A stretch of 64,000 bases of DNA from assembly GCA_900542195.1 (NCBI GenBank), contig UQNA01000003.1, positions 40,177-104,176 of the forward strand, given 5' to 3'. Shown here in pieces: positions 51,728 to 60,140 of this stretch. The stretch's first letter is position 1. The number at the start of each line of letters is the position of its first letter. The notes beneath the pieces were generated by a model. That model searched no databases. It was given only the letters and a program-made list of their open reading frames with translations, and had not been told where the DNA came from. The position numbers were made by a program, and so were the translations under genes. This DNA is from an uncultured Sutterella sp. (GTDB lineage: Bacteria > Pseudomonadota > Gammaproteobacteria > Burkholderiales > Burkholderiaceae_F).

Positions 51728-53945
51728 ATATCGTGCAGCCGTAGCGTTACTGTTTTTGGTGATAGTCGCCGGCGGACTAATTTTTAATCTTGGACTTGGG
51801 ACCGTTTCTTCTTTTGGCTTTGACAAGATAGCGGCGATTTGTCCTCTCGGCGCCTTAGAGACTTTTCTAGCCTCTAAAACTTTTGTGCCTTCGGTTTTCT
51901 TTGCGTTTCTCTTTTTTATAGTTGTTGCGGTTATAGTCGGCAGAGCATTCTGCGGCTGGATGTGCCCGGTGCCGCTTTTGCGCTCTGTTCTAGGTGCGGA
52001 GGATAAGAGAACTTCAAAAGATTACCCCAAAGGCGCCAAGGAGTCGGAACTAGCCTCAGAAGATAAAAATGTAGGCTGCGCGGCATCGGACGAGCCGAAA
52101 GGAGAGGCGGCTTTATCTTCCCCAAAAATCACGGATCGTTCTGTCCCTAAGGGACCTTTTTACGTTTTATTTGCTGCGCTCGGCAGTGCACTTGTTTTCG
52201 GTTTTCCTGTTTTCTGTCTCATTTGTCCGGTGGGACTTACATTCGGCGTCATTTTGGGTGTTTGGTCCTTTTTTTACACCGGAAGTGTTTCTTGGACACT
52301 ACTTTTGATTCTTGCCTTTTTGTTTCTGGAAATTTTCTTTCTAAGAAAATGGTGCCATCAATTTTGTCCGATAGGAGCTCTAATTTCTCTTGTCTCGATT
52401 TTTAACCGTAGTTTTCGTCCTAAAGTTAGTTCCGAGTGTTACAAGCTAAAAGGCGCCCTTAATTGCAACCGTTGTTCAATCGCATGCCCCGAAGGAATTC
52501 AGCTTCTCCACAATCCGTCATCACTTGAATTGTCACGGTGTATTAAATGCGGGAAATGTGCAGATGCTTGTCCTGCGCATGCCATATACTTCCCACTTTT
52601 CTCAGGTAAGAAGGCTGGAAAGACTTTAGAAGATTCTCACTCTCAAGAAAAAGCTTTAACACCATCGATAACATCGGAAGAAAAGGTTCAAGTTTTGGAT
52701 CAAACTGCGCCGTTTTCGGAGAAGGAAGCCGTTACCGAGGCTTCCAGATGTATCCAGTGCGGGGCATGTGAGGAGAAGTGTCCGCAGAAGAATCCTTTGA
52801 GAGACTACATACGGCTTCTTTCCGAGGGCAGGACTCAAGAAGCGGTTAAGCTTTTAAATGCTTCGGGAAGTATGCCGGAAGTATGCGGAAGAATTTGTCC
52901 TCAAGATCAATTATGCGAGTCGGTTTGTCCTTTAAGAGAATACGGCGGAGCCATTCAAATTGGACGCTTGACTAGTTTAGGCGGCGATTTGGGTCTAAAG
53001 AAGAACTGGAGAAGAACTTCGGTAACCAAACCCCGAGAATTGAAACGAAAGACGGTTGCGATCATTGGCGCCGGTCCTGCCGGGTTGGCTGCGGCAGATG
53101 TTCTTTGTTCTTTTGGAGTACATACGACGGTTTTCGACAAGGAACACGAGATAGGCGGCTTGCTTACTTACGGTATTCCTTTTTTCAAATTGGAGAAGGA
53201 GTCTCTTTCTAAAAGACGCAAACTATATGAAAAACAAGGAATCCGATTTAAGCTGGGCGTTCCGATAGAAGAAAAAAATTTCATTGCACTAACTAAAGAC
53301 TTCGATGCCGTTATTTTTGCCTTAGGTGCATCGGCCCCGGTCATACCGCATTTTTCTGATTTGGCAGCGACAGATATTATTCCGGCCATGGATTACTTAG
53401 GTTCAGTTAACCGACTTTTACTCCATGAAACCGGTACGCAGCCGTTAGATTTCGGCGGTAAACGCGTAGCTGTGCTCGGAGGAGGCGACACTGCCGTTGA
53501 CTGTTCCAGGACATCAGCGAGGCAGGGGGCGTCCCGAACCTTCATGATTGCAAGAAAAGAACTTCATGCCTTGAAAGCTTCGAAGAAAGATCTCGCTTTG
53601 GCAATAAAGGAAAAAGTAGAAGTTTTGGATCGGTGCCAAATTTTGGATATCCAAAGAAAGCAAGACCAATTCATCATCCAATATGTGAGAGGCGGTTCTA
53701 CGGAGACGAAGGAACTTGTGGTCGACCGCATAGTATGCGCCTACGGTTTCCGGGTTCTTTATCCCGAGTGGCTGGAAAAATTCATCTCGAAAAAGTCTCT
53801 AGACAACTATGAGGCAGGGAAGAACATTTTTGTGGCCGGGGAATTTAGAACCGGTTCACTATTAGCTACTAACGCCATTGAAGACGGCAAGGAGGCGGCA
53901 CAAGCTGTGATCTCCGCACTTCGATTAGGAGAAGCCAAGAAATGA
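51714..53945 (+). CDS. NapH-like membrane polyferredoxin fused to a GltD-like NAD(P)H flavoprotein
   Basis: 743 residues in two modules. Residues 1-300 are NapH-like: membrane segments near 8-28, 60-78, 149-168 and 190-210, paired CPxx motifs (ICPLG, FCGWMCP, LICPVG, HQFCPIG), then CNRCSIACP and CIKCGKCADACP clusters. Residues 335-743 resemble GltD: CIQCGACEEKCP and CGRICP/CESVCP clusters, FAD loop VAIIGAGPAGLAAAD, IGGLLTYGIPFFKLEKE, second nucleotide loop VAVLGGGDTAVDCSR, and the end VAGEFRTGSLLATNAIEDG. A charged linker joins them. Start at ATG 51714 with GGAGGAAT upstream. It could connect NAD(P)H to quinone and the periplasmic ferredoxin. No frameshift is needed to explain the fusion. Confidence 0.88.
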   Translation: MKTSKYRAAVALLFLVIVAGGLIFNLGLGTVSSFGFDKIAAICPLGALETFLASKTFVPSVFFAFLFFIVVAVIVGRAFCGWMCPVPLLRSVLGAEDKRTSKDYPKGAKESELASEDKNVGCAASDEPKGEAALSSPKITDRSVPKGPFYVLFAALGSALVFGFPVFCLICPVGLTFGVILGVWSFFYTGSVSWTLLLILAFLFLEIFFLRKWCHQFCPIGALISLVSIFNRSFRPKVSSECYKLKGALNCNRCSIACPEGIQLLHNPSSLELSRCIKCGKCADACPAHAIYFPLFSGKKAGKTLEDSHSQEKALTPSITSEEKVQVLDQTAPFSEKEAVTEASRCIQCGACEEKCPQKNPLRDYIRLLSEGRTQEAVKLLNASGSMPEVCGRICPQDQLCESVCPLREYGGAIQIGRLTSLGGDLGLKKNWRRTSVTKPRELKRKTVAIIGAGPAGLAAADVLCSFGVHTTVFDKEHEIGGLLTYGIPFFKLEKESLSKRRKLYEKQGIRFKLGVPIEEKNFIALTKDFDAVIFALGASAPVIPHFSDLAATDIIPAMDYLGSVNRLLLHETGTQPLDFGGKRVAVLGGGDTAVDCSRTSARQGASRTFMIARKELHALKASKKDLALAIKEKVEVLDRCQILDIQRKQDQFIIQYVRGGSTETKELVVDRIVCAYGFRVLYPEWLEKFISKKSLDNYEAGKNIFVAGEFRTGSLLATNAIEDGKEAAQAVISALRLGEAKK

Positions 53946-55009
53946 AAGACAATTCTCTTAAGCCGGTGAGCTTTATTCGTTCCAGATGTTTACGATTACG
54001 CCATGCCTCTTCCCGCTGCACTAAGTGCCTGGATGTTTGTCCAAGCGACGCATTGATTCTTGCAGAAGGGCAAGTAGGATTTCTCGCACATAAGTGCATC
54101 GGCTGTGAAAGCTGTATAGCCGTATGCCCTCAAGATTGCTATTTAAGTAACGGCATCTCGGATAAGGGGTTGGAAGAGGAGATCAGAAGAAAAACTAGCG
54201 GTAAAACTCTCAAAATTTCATGCCAAAGAATCGAGCGTCAGCAGGAAAATGTCGTTGTAAATTGTTTGCAGAGGATTGATGTTAGTCATTTGGCTCAAGC
54301 TTCTCGATACGGAGTTGAAACCATTGAGTTGCACACCGGAAAGTGTTCGGAGTGCCAAGCGTGTCGAAATGCCTCTTGGCTTGACGAGAAGAAGATAGAG
54401 GCGGATGAGTTTTTTGAACTTTTCGGCAATAAATTGACGGTATCGCGTGAAGAGCATGAGTGGAACGTGGATTATTCGAAAAGGCACTTCTTAACGAACC
54501 TTTTGAAAAGGGGAGAGCTTGGGGAACAAAAAGAGTATGGGGAGAGCGTAGAAATAGCAAATGATCCCTGGCGCAGGATTCCCGAGAAGCAGCAGAGGTT
54601 AGGAAGAACGGTTCCTTTGCTTTATAAGAGAAGCAAAGGTCGCCAAGGGGAGGCAAAATCTTCAAAATCTCATCAGAGGACTTTTCTTTATGAACCTGTA
54701 ATCGATAAGGAGCTTTGCTCGGGATGTTTGCTTTGTGCGTCAGTGTGTCCGACTTCTGCGCTGTTAGTCAAAAAAGTTGAGGAAGGTATGGTTTTTGTCG
54801 CTTTTCCTCAAGCTTGTTCAAATTGTGGTCTGTGTGCAGATGTATGCTACCAGGAAGCCATTAAGGTTAAGGAGACCGGTATAACTTCCGAATATCTGAA
54901 GAATGCTCCTAAGGCTATCCTTTCTAGAGGCATTAATGAGAGGCTCTTTGAAGATGTTTGGGAAGACAAGCTCAAAAGCATGATTACCTGTCCCACCTAT
55001 ATAGGCTAG
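53942..55009 (+). CDS. Multi-cluster ferredoxin-type protein, last gene of the redox operon
   Basis: 355 residues, soluble, no signal. An N-terminal pair of clusters (CTKCLDVCP at C26-C33; CIGCESCIAVCP at C52-C62), a middle part with ISCQ, VVNCLQ and GKCSECQACRN that may hold a further thiol or cluster site, a charged basic linker, and a C-terminal pair (CSGCLLCASVCP, CSNCGLCADVC). Its ATG overlaps the fusion gene's stop as ATGA. It probably carries electrons in the cytoplasm for the fusion protein. The exact family is not recognised. Confidence 0.75.
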   Translation: MKDNSLKPVSFIRSRCLRLRHASSRCTKCLDVCPSDALILAEGQVGFLAHKCIGCESCIAVCPQDCYLSNGISDKGLEEEIRRKTSGKTLKISCQRIERQQENVVVNCLQRIDVSHLAQASRYGVETIELHTGKCSECQACRNASWLDEKKIEADEFFELFGNKLTVSREEHEWNVDYSKRHFLTNLLKRGELGEQKEYGESVEIANDPWRRIPEKQQRLGRTVPLLYKRSKGRQGEAKSSKSHQRTFLYEPVIDKELCSGCLLCASVCPTSALLVKKVEEGMVFVAFPQACSNCGLCADVCYQEAIKVKETGITSEYLKNAPKAILSRGINERLFEDVWEDKLKSMITCPTYIG

Positions 55010-55046
55010 AACTTATGCTGTCAGGCAACGGCTTCAACTAAAAAGA

Positions 55047-55083
55047 AAAGCAGCTGAGGCTTCATGATGAGGCTAGCTGCTTT
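55047..55083. terminator. Bidirectional terminator ending the redox operon
   Basis: AAAGCAGCT (55047-55055) pairs with AGCTGCTTT (55075-55083) between convergent genes. Confidence 0.7.
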
Positions 55084-55101
55084 ACTGCTCTACTCTGAGA
55101 A

Positions 55102-55542
55102 TTAAAGGTGAATCATCTTATGCATTAATGAGCTTGCGTGCATTCCGCCGAACGGACCGCGACCGTCAGCGACAAATGTTGCCGGGACGCTCTGAATTCC
55201 GACTCTTTCCATAAGATCAATGTTGCGTTTCATAACCATTTCAGCACGTTCTGTAGGATTGGCCGTAGGTTCAACTCCTTCTACCATCCAGGCATTAAAA
55301 GCTTTTGCACGGTCAACGCTGTTCCAAATGGAACAAGCCTTAACCATAGAGTCTTCGCTAAGGAATGGCACCAAGAAAACGTAGATAGTAACGTTGTTGA
55401 TCTTGCTTAGGGTCTCCTTATCGTATCTTTGGCAGAACCTGCAGTTCGGATCTTCAAAAACGGCAATCTTTGCCGAGCCGTTGCCTTTAACAATTTTGAT
55501 GGCGTCCTCAAGAGGCCACTGAGTTTCATTGAAAATAAACAT
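55102..55542 (-). CDS. DsbC-like thioredoxin-fold protein without signal peptide
   Basis: 146 residues with a thioredoxin-fold CxxC site at C34-R-F-C37 (FEDPNCRFCQRY) and a cis-proline region VGIQSVPATFVADG. The layout matches the catalytic domain of DsbC/DsbG disulfide isomerases, but the signal peptide and N-terminal dimerisation domain are missing. The start is well supported by AAAGGAG about 6 nt before the ATG, so this is not an assembly cut. It is predicted to be cytoplasmic, where a disulfide isomerase is unusual. It is convergent with the redox operon. Confidence 0.75.
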   Translation of the reverse strand: MFIFNETQWPLEDAIKIVKGNGSAKIAVFEDPNCRFCQRYDKETLSKINNVTIYVFLVPFLSEDSMVKACSIWNSVDRAKAFNAWMVEGVEPTANPTERAEMVMKRNIDLMERVGIQSVPATFVADGRGPFGGMHASSLMHKMIHL

Positions 55543-55660
55543 AAAAGCTCCTTTACAATGTTCGCACCATGGTACCCCCTTGGCTGAATAATACGGTTGC
55601 CTTTACCCTCTTTTGAGCTGTCCTAGAATACGCAAAAATTTCAGAACCAAGTCTGCGAAA

Positions 55661-55689
55661 CTCTTGAAAAGAATAATGTTCTTTATAAT
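55661..55689 (+). promoter_or_regulatory. Candidate promoter for hda
   Basis: A consensus TATAAT at 55684-55689 lies about 60 nt before the hda start. The -35 box is poor: CTCTTG at 17-nt spacing, or TTGAAA at only 14 nt. Confidence 0.4.
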
Positions 55690-55749
55690 CTCGTAGCGTT
55701 GCTCATAACGACTAGAATGCTGTCATAACTCTGTTTATAAAGGTCGAAA

Positions 55750-56409
55750 TTGGATAAAACTGATCAGCTGCCTCTTTCCTTTTTTCCTGCTCCGGTTCCA
55801 ACACTGGATTCCTTTGTTGTGGGCAGTAATTTCGAAGCTTTTAATATCGTCAAAGAGCTTTTAGAAGGCAGAGGTCCGCAGATTGTTTATCTTTTTGGAG
55901 AATCCGGCACGGGTAAGACTCATCTTCTTACCACATTGGAGAAACCCGGGCCGACAGTTCCTGTTTTTGACTCTGAAAAGAAAATCTTTGTGGTTGACGA
56001 CGTTCAAGATCTGAGCGAAGAGGAACTCGCCGCTTTGTTTGAACTTGCTAATCAAGTGCGGGCACATTCCGGGACACACTTGATCGTAGCGGGTGATAAA
56101 AGTCCTTCCGCTCTTCGTTCTCAAGGAATGAGAGTGGACGTTACAAGCCGTCTTGGCTGGGGGGCCGTTGTCGAACTCGCTCCTTTGTCTGAGGAAGAAA
56201 AGCAGCAGGTATTTATCAACCGAGCCCACTCGAAGGGTTTGGAGCTAAGCCCGGAAGTGATGCAGTGGATGTCGGCCTATCTTCCCAGAGACATGCGGAC
56301 TTTGTCGCGCCTTCTTGAAGAACTCGACGCTTACTCTCTGTCAAAAAATAGACGTCTGACCATTCCTTTAATTAAAGAATGGCTGGCTAAAACACATCAA
56401 TCTTTTTAA
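55750..56409 (+). CDS. hda: DnaA-related regulator Hda
   Basis: AAA+ protein that, with the sliding clamp, promotes ATP hydrolysis on DnaA and limits re-initiation. 219 residues; N-terminal QLPLSFFPAP contains a likely clamp-binding QLxLxF motif, Walker A is LFGESGTGKTHLL, and the Walker B region reads IFVVDDVQDL. The start is a TTG at 55750 with AAAGG upstream. The HAD phosphatase gene follows after 2 nt, and the order hda-HAD-pcnB-folK is usual in Burkholderiales. Confidence 0.9.
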   Translation: MDKTDQLPLSFFPAPVPTLDSFVVGSNFEAFNIVKELLEGRGPQIVYLFGESGTGKTHLLTTLEKPGPTVPVFDSEKKIFVVDDVQDLSEEELAALFELANQVRAHSGTHLIVAGDKSPSALRSQGMRVDVTSRLGWGAVVELAPLSEEEKQQVFINRAHSKGLELSPEVMQWMSAYLPRDMRTLSRLLEELDAYSLSKNRRLTIPLIKEWLAKTHQSF

Positions 56410-56411
56410 AA

Positions 56412-57137
56412 ATGACTATCAATTCTTTTGCCTTTTTTGATTTAGACCACACCTTACTTCCGGTCGACAGCAATGGGCTTTGGGCCTACTTTTTAATTTC
56501 TAAGTGTAGTGCTCATAAGCAAGAATTCGAACATCGTCAAAAACAGTTTGATTTGGACTACTACAACGGCGTTTTGGACATTAATAAGTTTATGGATTTT
56601 GAGATGCGCCTCCTCTCTCTCTTTCCACGGGCAGCACTTGAGGAGTACAGAAAGGAATATATAGAAACCTACATTAAACCCAACATGAAGCTCAACGCGG
56701 TTGAGTTAGTCCAAAAGCATAAGAAATCAGGTGATAAAGTTGTCATAGTTACTGCGAGTTATCGATTTTTTGCTGGGGAGATAGCCAAATTATTTGACGC
56801 AGACGGTTTGATTGCTGCGGAGCCGGAGGAAAACGCCGAGGGACAATTTACCGGAGGATGGCTCTGGCATACATTCGCGCAAGGGAAGGTGACGGCTGTT
56901 GAAAAATATGTTGCTGATAGAGGTGGTTTGGAGACATTGAAGCATTCGAGTTTTTATTCTGATTCTATCAATGATCTCCCGCTGTTGTCTTTTATCGCTG
57001 AACACGGCGGAACGGCTGTAGCTACTAATCCCGACAAATCTTTAACTCGAATTGCAAAACAAAGAGGGTGGAAGATCCTGAATTTATTTCAGGTTGAAGA
57101 AGCATCTTATGAGGAAGTAGTGGAGAAAACTCCGTGA
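56412..57137 (+). CDS. HAD-IB family phosphatase (SerB-like)
   Basis: 241 residues. Motif I FFDLDHTLLPVDSNG gives the nucleophilic Asp, motif II is the Thr of VIVTASYRF, and motif III is in YSDSINDLPLL. It belongs to the HAD-IB subfamily with phosphoserine phosphatase-like proteins; the substrate is unknown. It lies between hda and pcnB, with pcnB starting inside its stop codon (GTGA). Confidence 0.88.
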   Translation: MTINSFAFFDLDHTLLPVDSNGLWAYFLISKCSAHKQEFEHRQKQFDLDYYNGVLDINKFMDFEMRLLSLFPRAALEEYRKEYIETYIKPNMKLNAVELVQKHKKSGDKVVIVTASYRFFAGEIAKLFDADGLIAAEPEENAEGQFTGGWLWHTFAQGKVTAVEKYVADRGGLETLKHSSFYSDSINDLPLLSFIAEHGGTAVATNPDKSLTRIAKQRGWKILNLFQVEEASYEEVVEKTP

Positions 57138-58795
57138 TCCAAGAAATTGTTGAAAGTGTCCAAAATTTATTCGGAACACGAAAAATTAGACGTAAGCCTA
57201 GAATTCTGACAAAAGAAGAACATCAGATTGATATCAACAAAGTTAGCCCTTTTGCCGTCTCCGTCTGTCAAAAACTTAAAGACGCTGGATTCAAAGCTTT
57301 CATTGTCGGAGGTGCGGTTCGAGATCTTTTGATTGATCACACTCCGAAGGATTTTGACGTCGCTACCGACGCAACCCCTGAACAAATTAAAAAAATTACC
57401 CGCCGTGCAATTATTATCGGCAGGCGTTTCCGTTTAGTTCATGTTACCCGCGGTGCTGAGACTATCGAAGTCGCAACTTTCCGAGGACTAAGACAGGATG
57501 GTGTCGAAAAGGATGGTCAAGGCCGAGTGATTGACGATAACGTATTCGGTGAACAGTTTGAAGACGCGGCGCGCCGAGATTTCACAGTTAACGCGATGTA
57601 TTACGACCCTCTCGAAGAAGAGGTCTACGATTACCATAACGGCTTGCTTGATATCAAGAAAAAACGTATCCGCATGATTGGAGATCCTGAGCTCAGGTAT
57701 CGTGAAGATCCGGTGCGCATCCTAAGAGCTATTCGTATAGGAGCAAAGTTAGGATTCAAGATAGATCCGAAAACTTCAAAGCCTATCCGAGAAATGCAGA
57801 AGCTTTTATTGGCTGTTCCTGAACCACGTCTGTTCGATGAGATCATGAAGATGCTCATGAGCGGTGCTTCCGTGGAATGCATGCGCCTGTTAGATGAGGA
57901 AGGCGTTAACGTTAATATTCCTTTGCTTAAGGAATATTTGAGTGCAAAAAACGATCCTTTCTTGCTAAAGGCAATGGAAAAATCTGATGCCCGTGTGGCT
58001 CATGGCAAACCTATTTCTCAAAGCTTTATTTTTGCAACTCTCTTCTGGAGTTTGGTTAAGAAAGAAGTTGAAAAAGTTAAGAAAGAAGTACCGGAAGTCA
58101 CGATTCCCAGACAATGGCAGATGGCTATTGCCCGTGTAACGGAAAGTTCTCAGCTGAAAGGAGTCCAGAGAAGATTCTTCCGCGATATGGAAGATATTTG
58201 GAGACTCCAGCCTAGGTTTGACCGCAGAACTGCATCCGTAGCATTTAAGCTGATTGAGCATCCTCGTTTCAGAGCGGCATATGACTTCCTGCTTATTCGT
58301 GCATCTTGCGGCGAGGTTCCTCACGAACTGGCTGACTGGTGGACGGCTTTCGAAGAAGCTCCGGCTGATGAAAGAAAAGACATGCTTCAAGATTTAGCAC
58401 GTCAAACCCGCAGCCGCTCCCGTGAAGGACAAGTAAAAGGCGGATCGGAAGAGCCGAAGAAGAGAAGAAGAACAAGAAAACGTAAACCAGCGGTTGTTTC
58501 TTCTCTTGAGGCACCTCAGGCATCAACAGATGCAACTGAAAGTCCTGTTGTTAAGGCAGAGCCTCCGCAGGTAAATAGCGGAGAGAAGCGGGAGAAGCCA
58601 AAGAGAACGGCCCCCTTAAAGTCCGAAGAGCCGGCGGTAGAAAAGAAGCCTGAAACTCCGCGCAGTATTCCTTCCCAGGAAAAACTGCAGGCAGAACAGA
58701 AGCAGAATAGCTATACAGAGGCGGCGGAGCGACCGGCTAGAAGAAAACCAAGAGCAAAATCTGTTCTTCTCACAACTCCTAAAAAACAACAATGA
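57134..58795 (+). CDS. pcnB: Poly(A) polymerase I PcnB
   Basis: Adds poly(A) tails that promote RNA decay. 553 residues. The nucleotidyltransferase core has AFIVGGAVRDLLIDHTPKDFDVATD in parts, with the catalytic aspartates in DFDVATD, then RRDFTVNAMYYDP and YREDPVRILRAIR. After about residue 430 comes a long Lys/Arg/Glu/Pro-rich tail, probably disordered and RNA-binding, richer than in E. coli. The start is a GTG overlapping the previous stop, with GGAG upstream. folK overlaps its end as ATGA. Confidence 0.93.
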   Translation: MIQEIVESVQNLFGTRKIRRKPRILTKEEHQIDINKVSPFAVSVCQKLKDAGFKAFIVGGAVRDLLIDHTPKDFDVATDATPEQIKKITRRAIIIGRRFRLVHVTRGAETIEVATFRGLRQDGVEKDGQGRVIDDNVFGEQFEDAARRDFTVNAMYYDPLEEEVYDYHNGLLDIKKKRIRMIGDPELRYREDPVRILRAIRIGAKLGFKIDPKTSKPIREMQKLLLAVPEPRLFDEIMKMLMSGASVECMRLLDEEGVNVNIPLLKEYLSAKNDPFLLKAMEKSDARVAHGKPISQSFIFATLFWSLVKKEVEKVKKEVPEVTIPRQWQMAIARVTESSQLKGVQRRFFRDMEDIWRLQPRFDRRTASVAFKLIEHPRFRAAYDFLLIRASCGEVPHELADWWTAFEEAPADERKDMLQDLARQTRSRSREGQVKGGSEEPKKRRRTRKRKPAVVSSLEAPQASTDATESPVVKAEPPQVNSGEKREKPKRTAPLKSEEPAVEKKPETPRSIPSQEKLQAEQKQNSYTEAAERPARRKPRAKSVLLTTPKKQQ

Positions 58796-59298
58796 AAACT
58801 GCATACATAGCCCTAGGGGCCAACCTTGGAAACCCAAAGGATAGTCTAAGAAAAGCAGTTGAAAAGATTAAAGACCTGGAAGGTGTGGACTCTGTCGAGG
58901 CCTCCGGTCTTTATTCAACGTCTCCTATTGATTCTTCGGGGCCTGATTATTTGAATGCCGTGCTGAAGGCTGAGATCTCAGATGAGATTTCAGCCGAAAG
59001 TCTTTTGGATAGACTGCTTGATATTGAAAATCAACTCGGCCGAGTAAGGCCTGCGGGCATTCATAATGCTCCGCGCGTAATTGATTGTGATCTTCTGCTA
59101 TGTGGAAAGGAAGAATTTTCGACACCCAAGCTGGAGCTTCCTCACCCACGAATGACCGAAAGAGCATTCGTGCTTGTTCCTTTAGTGGAAGTAGATTCTT
59201 CCGTTGAAATCCCTGGGAAAGGAAAAGCGGTAGAATTTTTGGACTCAGTTAAGGATCAATCGATAATAAAATTATTCGAAGCCCGCGACTGGCTGTAA
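58792..59298 (+). CDS. folK: HPPK, 6-hydroxymethyl-7,8-dihydropterin pyrophosphokinase
   Basis: ATP-dependent pyrophosphorylation step of folate synthesis. 168 residues. Motifs: YIALGANLGNPKDSLRKAV, YSTSPIDSSGPDYLNAV, GRVRPAGIHNAPRVIDCDLLL in parts, and LPHPRMTERAFVLVPL. Its ATG overlaps the pcnB stop and panB follows after 15 nt. Confidence 0.95.
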   Translation: MKTAYIALGANLGNPKDSLRKAVEKIKDLEGVDSVEASGLYSTSPIDSSGPDYLNAVLKAEISDEISAESLLDRLLDIENQLGRVRPAGIHNAPRVIDCDLLLCGKEEFSTPKLELPHPRMTERAFVLVPLVEVDSSVEIPGKGKAVEFLDSVKDQSIIKLFEARDWL

Positions 59299-59313
59299 CT
59301 CCATGGAGAAACA

Positions 59314-60129
59314 ATGACAGATCAAAAAGAACCAAGAAAGCAGGTTAGGCTTTCAACGCTGAAGAAAATGCATGAAAACGGCGAACCTATCGTCATGTTG
59401 ACTTGCTATGACGCCTCCTTTGCTCATCTGCTGGATGAAGCAGGCGTGGACATGCTTTTGGTAGGAGACTCCTTAGGGATGACCGTGCAAGGTAATTCCA
59501 CGACCATTCCGGTGTCAGTCGAAGATATGGAGTATCACACTCGCTGTGTCGCCAAGGGAAATAAGACAGCATTCATTTTGACGGATCTTCCTTTCGGCAG
59601 CTACCAAGTCAATGAAGAAGAGGGGATGGCCAACTGCATTAGGCTTATCAAAGCAGGTGCCAATATGGTCAAGCTTGAAGGCGGAGAAGAAATTTGTCCG
59701 CTTGTTAGAAGGCTTACTGCTGCTGGAGTCCCTGTCTGTGGTCATATTGGATTTACGCCCCAGTCAATCAACACGATCGGCGGTTTTTTTGTTCAAGGCA
59801 AGAGCGATAGCGGTAAAGAAAAACTCAAACGTGAAGCCTTAGCCTTACAAGAAGCCGGTGCCGCCATGGTTCTCTTTGAAATGGTTCCCGCTGACATTGC
59901 TGCGGAAGTTACTCAGCTTCTTCACGTTCCTACCATTGGTATTGGTGCGGGTCCCGGAACATCCGGACAAGTTCTGGTTCTTCAGGACATTCTCAATATC
60001 TATGCCGGAAGAAAACCCAAATTCTCTAAGAACTTTATGGAAGGAGCCGGTTCTATTCAAGGAGCGGTTGAGAATTACGTAAAGGCCGTTAAATCTAAAG
60101 ATTTCCCCACTCAATCTCATTCTTTTTAA
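59314..60129 (+). CDS. panB: Ketopantoate hydroxymethyltransferase PanB
   Basis: Transfers a hydroxymethyl group from methylene-tetrahydrofolate to 2-ketoisovalerate in pantothenate synthesis. 271 residues. Motifs: VMLTCYDASFAHLLDEAGVD, LLVGDSLGMTVQGNSTT, VKLEGGEE, GHIGFTPQSIN, and IGIGAGPGTSGQVLVLQD. panC lies 11 nt downstream. Being beside folK makes sense, as the enzyme uses a folate cofactor. Confidence 0.96.
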   Translation: MTDQKEPRKQVRLSTLKKMHENGEPIVMLTCYDASFAHLLDEAGVDMLLVGDSLGMTVQGNSTTIPVSVEDMEYHTRCVAKGNKTAFILTDLPFGSYQVNEEEGMANCIRLIKAGANMVKLEGGEEICPLVRRLTAAGVPVCGHIGFTPQSINTIGGFFVQGKSDSGKEKLKREALALQEAGAAMVLFEMVPADIAAEVTQLLHVPTIGIGAGPGTSGQVLVLQDILNIYAGRKPKFSKNFMEGAGSIQGAVENYVKAVKSKDFPTQSHSF

Positions 60130-60140
60130 AGGATAAAAAG

